Positions 59,501 to 64,000 of a stretch of DNA of 64,000 nucleotides are shown one piece after another (position 1 is the stretch's first letter; each line of letters begins with the position of its first letter). Origin of the DNA: Pegoplata infirma (taxonomy: Eukaryota; Arthropoda; Insecta; Diptera; Anthomyiidae); contig CAWUER010000514.1 in assembly GCA_963921195.1 (NCBI GenBank), positions 3,472,001 through 3,536,000 of the forward strand. The letters run 5' to 3'. The position numbers were made by a program, and so were the translations under genes. Below the pieces are notes generated by a model. That model was not told the DNA's origin. It was given only the letters and a program-made list of their open reading frames with translations, and ran no database searches.

Positions 59501-62500
59501 TAAAGCTAATATACTTATGCATTCTAGTTTTTATAGAGTCAAAATCGCATCATTATTTACCGAGTTATAGCAATTTAAAAATTAGGGTCTCCAAAAAACC
59601 TTAAATAATGGGTTTCTCATAAAAATGAAAAAAAAACTTTGCATAAATGCATATATCTCTGTAAGTACCAGCCCGATTGTCTCACATTTGGTTCCAGAGG
59701 AAAGATAAAGTCGCAATCTTTTATTTTTTTGTTATTTTGACAAAATCGGAGCAATAGTTGCAGAGATACAGCCGTTGAAAGTAAAAGGTCTCCAGACTAC
59801 GAAAAATTACAAGTTTATCATTTTTGAAAAAATAAATTTTTTTAAAAATTTAAAATCGAGCAATCTCTTTTATTCTATTTAAACTTTATTGAAAAAGATT
59901 TAAATTCGTGCAAAGGCATTTGAAATCGATATAATGGTAACCTTGATATAGCCATTTCAAGTTATTACAAGTAACCCGAAAATATTTTTGATATGAATGC
60001 ATAAATATCTGTTAATACTAGTCCGATAGTCTTAATTTTTTTCTGTCATGATAAAGCTAATATACTTATGCCTTCTAGTTTTTATAGAGTCAAAATCGGA
60101 TCATTATTTACCGAGTTATAGCAATTTAAAAATTAGGGTCTCCAAAAAACCTTAAATAATGGGTTTCTCATAAAAATGAAAAAAAAACTTTGCATAAATG
60201 CATATATCTCTGTAAGTACCAGCCCGATTGTCTCACATTTGGTTCCAGAGGAAAGATAAAGTCTCAATCTTTTATTTTTTTGTTATTTTGACAAAATCGG
60301 AGCAATAGTTGCAGAGATACAGCCGTTGAAAGTAAAAGGTCTCCAGACTACGAAAAATTACAAGTTTATCATTTTTGAAAAAATAAATTTTTTTAGAAAT
60401 TTAAAATCGAGCAATCTCTTTTATTCTATTTAAACTTTATTGAAAAAGATTTAAATTCGTGCAAAGGCATTTGAAATCGATATAATGGTAACCTTGATAT
60501 AGCCATTTCAAGTTATTACAAGTAACCCGAAAATATTTTTGATATGAATGCATAAATATCTGTTAATACTAGTCCGATAGTCTTAATTTTTTTCTGTCAT
60601 GATAAAGCTAATATACTTATGCCTTCTAGTTTTTATAGAGTCAAAATCGGATCATTATTTACCGAGTTATAGCAATTTAAAAATGAGGGTCTCCAAAAAA
60701 CCTTAAATAATGGGTTTCTCATAAAAATGAAAAAAAAACTTTGCATAAATGCATATATCTCTGTAAGTACCAGCCCGATTGTCTCACATTTGGTTTCAGA
60801 GGAAAGATAAAGTCTCAATCTTTTATTTTTTTGTTATTTTGACAAAATCGGAGCAATAGTTGCAGAGATACAGCCGTTGAAAGTAAAAGGTCTCCAGACT
60901 ACGAAAAATTACAAGTTTATCATTTTTGAAAAAATAAATTTTTTTTAAAAATTTAAAATCGAGCAATCTCTTTTATTCTATTTAAACTTTATTGAAAAAG
61001 ATTTAAATTTGTGCAAAGGCATTAGAAAACGATAGAATGGTAACCTTGATATAGCCATTTCAAGTTATTACAAGTAACCCGAAAATATTTTTGATATGAA
61101 TGCATAAATATCTGTTAATACTAGTCTGATAGTCTAAAATTTTTTCTGTCATGATAAAGCTAATATACTTATGCATTCTAGTTTTTATAGAGTCAAAATC
61201 GCATCATTATTTACCGAGTTATAGCAATTTAAAAATGAGGGTCTCCAAAAAACCTTAAATAATGGGTTTCTCATAAAAATTAAAAAAAAACTTTGCATAA
61301 ATGCATATATCTCTGTAAGTACCAGCCCGATTGTCTCACATTTGGTTCCAGAGGAAAGATAAAGTCTCAATCTTTTATTTTTTTGTTATTTTGACAAAAT
61401 CGGAGCAATAGTTGCAGAGATACAGCCGTTGAAAGTAAAAGGTCTCCAGACTACGAAAAATTACAAGTTTATCATTTTTGAAAAAATAAATTTTTTTAAA
61501 AATTTAAAATCGAGCAATCTCTTTTATTCTATTTAAACTTTATTGAAAAAGATTTAAATTCGTGCAAAGGCATTTGAAATCGAAATAATGGTAACCTTTA
61601 TATAGCCATTTCAAGTTATTACAAGTAACCCGAAAATATTTTTGACATGAATGCATAAATATCTGTTAATACTAGTCCGATAGTCTTAATTTTTTTCTGT
61701 CATGATAAAGCTAATATACTTATGCCTTCTAGTTTTTATAGAGTCAAAATCGGATCATTATTTACCGAGTTATAGCAATTTAAAAATTAGGGTCTCCAAA
61801 AAACCTTAAATAATGGGTTTCTCATAAAAATGAAAAAAAAAAACTTTGCATAAATGCATATATCTCTGTAAGTACCAGCCCGATTGTCTCACATTTGGTT
61901 CCAGAGGAAAGATAAAGTCTCAATCTTTTATTTTTTTGTTATTTTGACAAAATCGGAGCAATAGTTGCAGAGATACAGCCGTTGAAAGTAAAAGGTCTCC
62001 AGACTACGAAAAATTACAAGTTTATCATTTTTGAAAAAATAAATTTTTTTAAAAATTTAAAATCGAGCAATCTCTTATTCTATTTAAACTTTATTGAAAA
62101 AGATTTAAATTCGTGCGAAGGCATTTGAAATCGAAATAATGGTAACCTTGATATAGCCATTTCAAGTTATTACAAGTAACCCGAAAATATTTTTGATATG
62201 AATGCATAAATATCTTTTAATACTAGTCTGATAGTCTTAAATTTTTTCTGTCATGATAAAGCTAATATACTTATGCATTCTAGTTTTTATAGAGTCAAAA
62301 TCGCATCATTATTTACCGAGTTATAGCAATTTAAAAATTAGGGTCTCCAAAAAACCTTAAATAATGGGTTTCTCATAAAAATGAAAAAAAAAACTTTGCA
62401 TAAATGCATATATCTCTGTAAGTACCAGCCCGATTGTCTCACATTTGGTTCCAGAGGAAAGATAAAGTCTCAATCTTTTATTTTTTTGTTATTTTGACAA

Positions 62501-64000
62501 AATCGGAGCAATAGTTGCAGAGATACAGCCGTTGAAAGTAAAAGGTCTCCAGACTACGAAAAATTACAAGTTTATCATTTTTGAAAAAATAAATTTTTTT
62601 AAAAATTTAAAATCGAGCAATCTCTTTTATTCTATTTAAACTTTATTGAAAAAGATTTAAATTCGTGCAAAGGCATTTGAAATCGATATAATGGTAACCT
62701 TGATATAGCCATTTCAAGTTATTACAAGTAACCCGAAAATATTTTTGATATGTATGCATAAATATCTGTTAATACTAGTCCGATAGTCTTAATTTTTTTC
62801 TGTCATGATAAAGCTAATATACCTATGCATTCTAGTTTTTATAGAGTCAAAATCGCATCATTATTTACCGAGTTATAGCAATTTAAAAATTAGGGTCTCC
62901 AAAAAACCTTAAATAATGGGTTTCTCATAAAAATGAAAAAAAAACTTTGCATAAATGCATATATCTCTGTAAGTACCAGCCCGATTGTCTCACATTTGGT
63001 TCCAGAGGAAAGATAAAGTCTCAATCTTTTATTTTTTTGTTATTTTGACAAAATCGGAGCAATAGTTGCAGAGATACAGCCGTTGAAAGTAAAAGGTCTC
63101 CAGACTACGAAAAATTACAAGTTTATAATTTTTGAAAAAATAAATTTTTTTAAAAATTTAAAATCGAGCAATCTCTTTTATTCTATTTAAACTTTATTGA
63201 AAAAGATTTAAATTCGTGCAAAGGCATTTGAAATCGATATAATGGTAACCTTGATATAGCCATTTCAAGTTATTACAAGTAACCCGAAAATATTTTTGAT
63301 ATGAATGCATAAATATCTGTTAATACTAGTCCGATAGTCTTAATTTTTTTCTGTCATGATAAAGCTAATATACTTATGCCTTCTAGTTTTTATAGAGTCA
63401 AAATCGCATCATTATTTACCGAGTTATAGCAATTTAAAAATGAGGGTCTCCAAAAAACCTCAAATAATGGGTTTCTCATAAAAATGAAAAAAAAACTTTG
63501 CATAAATGCATATATCTCTGTAAGTACCAGCCCGATTGTCTCACATTTGGTTCCAGAGGAAAGATAAAGTCTCAATCTTTTATTTTTTTGTTATTTTGAC
63601 AAAATCGGAGCAATAGTTGCAGAGATACAGCCGTTGAAAGTAAAAGGTCTCCAGACTACGAAAAATTACAAGTTTATCATTTTTGAAAAAATAAATTTTT
63701 TTAAAAATTTAAAATCGAGCAATCTCTTTTATTCTATTTAAACTTTATTGAAAAAGATTTAAATTCGTGCAAAGGCATTTGAAATCGAAATAATGGTAAC
63801 CTTGATATAGCCATTTCAAGTTATTACAAGTAACCCGAAAATATTTTTGACATGAATGCATAAATATCTGTTAATACTAGTCCGAAAGTCTTAATTTTTT
63901 TCTGTCATGATAAAGCTAATATACTTATGCCTTCTAGTTTTTATAGAGTCAAAATCGGATCATTATTTACCGAGTTATAGCAATTTAAAAATTAGGATCT

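Larger units (their letters stand above)
46626..64000 (+). repeat. 552-bp satellite array, block 6 (~31 monomers)
   Basis: This is uninterrupted satellite to the right window edge. Up to about 50350 it duplicates 28794-32520, sharing TTTTAATTTTTTG, ATATTAGTCTG, GTAAAAGTCTCC, CGTTATAATGG, CAAGCAACCC, CTTCATTGAAAA and CTTACATTTTT. From about 50640 to 52880 it resembles 39.1-41.4 kb. Beyond 53340 the order reads C, A, B, C, D, A, B(short), C, D, A, D, A, B, B, C, D, A, B, B', D. No gene is seen. Confidence 0.95.

Noticed and set aside
2018..63575. Many similar 61-80-codon ORFs in the satellite on both strands
   Set aside because: They are one or two reading frames of the repeated monomer, opened or closed by single variants between monomers. 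They have no start context, domains or selection signal.
1..64000. Proof that this is a centromere, or a CENP-B-box-like motif
   Set aside because: I found no CENP-B-box-like motif, and sequence alone cannot distinguish centromeric from pericentromeric or other heterochromatic satellite.
1..64000. tRNA, rRNA or other structural RNA genes
   Set aside because: No cloverleaf, rRNA or snRNA-like segment was recognised by eye; everything is accounted for by satellite or transposons.

Overview
The window is almost entirely non-genic, AT-rich satellite heterochromatin with no host gene. It holds about 82 head-to-tail monomers of one ~552-bp satellite, all in one orientation, interrupted by five transposable-element insertions. 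The organism is most likely a fly (Diptera), possibly a calyptrate. The reasons are the DINE/'mini-me'-type element (TATACCCTCCAC end, TA-rich core next to a GTCY microsatellite, hairpin plus CTTACTTG end) and an LOA-like LINE. The species is not determinable by eye.

Layout: satellite 1-2763; non-autonomous Helentron-like (HINE/DINE-type) element 2764-5801; satellite 5802-7508; non-autonomous hAT-like element 7509-9916 with a nested foldback element 8296-8709; satellite 9917-15379; second HINE copy 15380-18482; satellite 18483-23602; LOA-like LINE copy 1 23603-28793; satellite 28794-41433; LINE copy 2 41434-46625; satellite 46626-64000. The only real protein-coding genes are the LINE ORF1 and ORF2, present twice. 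ORF1 is open in both copies. ORF2 carries one amber stop inside its RNase H domain in both copies. The many 61-80-codon ORFs in the satellite are artefacts of one repeated reading frame.

The array is organised on several nested scales. Each 552-bp monomer looks like an ancient, degenerate trimer of ~184-bp subunits. Monomers fall into diagnostic types, here called A, B, B', C and D, which recur in a preferred order (C-D-A-B, sometimes with B') and so form a ~2.2-kb higher-order repeat. Larger blocks are duplicated. A block of more than 6 kb containing the HINE lies 12.6 kb from its copy. A block with the 3' part of the LINE plus its right flank lies 17.8 kb from its copy. A satellite block 39.1-41.4 kb recurs at 50.6-52.9 kb. 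LINE copy 1 has a clean 11-bp target-site duplication. LINE copy 2 has none, has a different left flank, and differs from copy 1 only in its 5' 3.1 kb. The simplest reading is that copy 2 is a recombinant between two insertions. The window therefore records satellite turnover in which transposons mark, and may mediate, unequal exchange.

The type calls, difference counts and breakpoints were read by eye, without alignment software.
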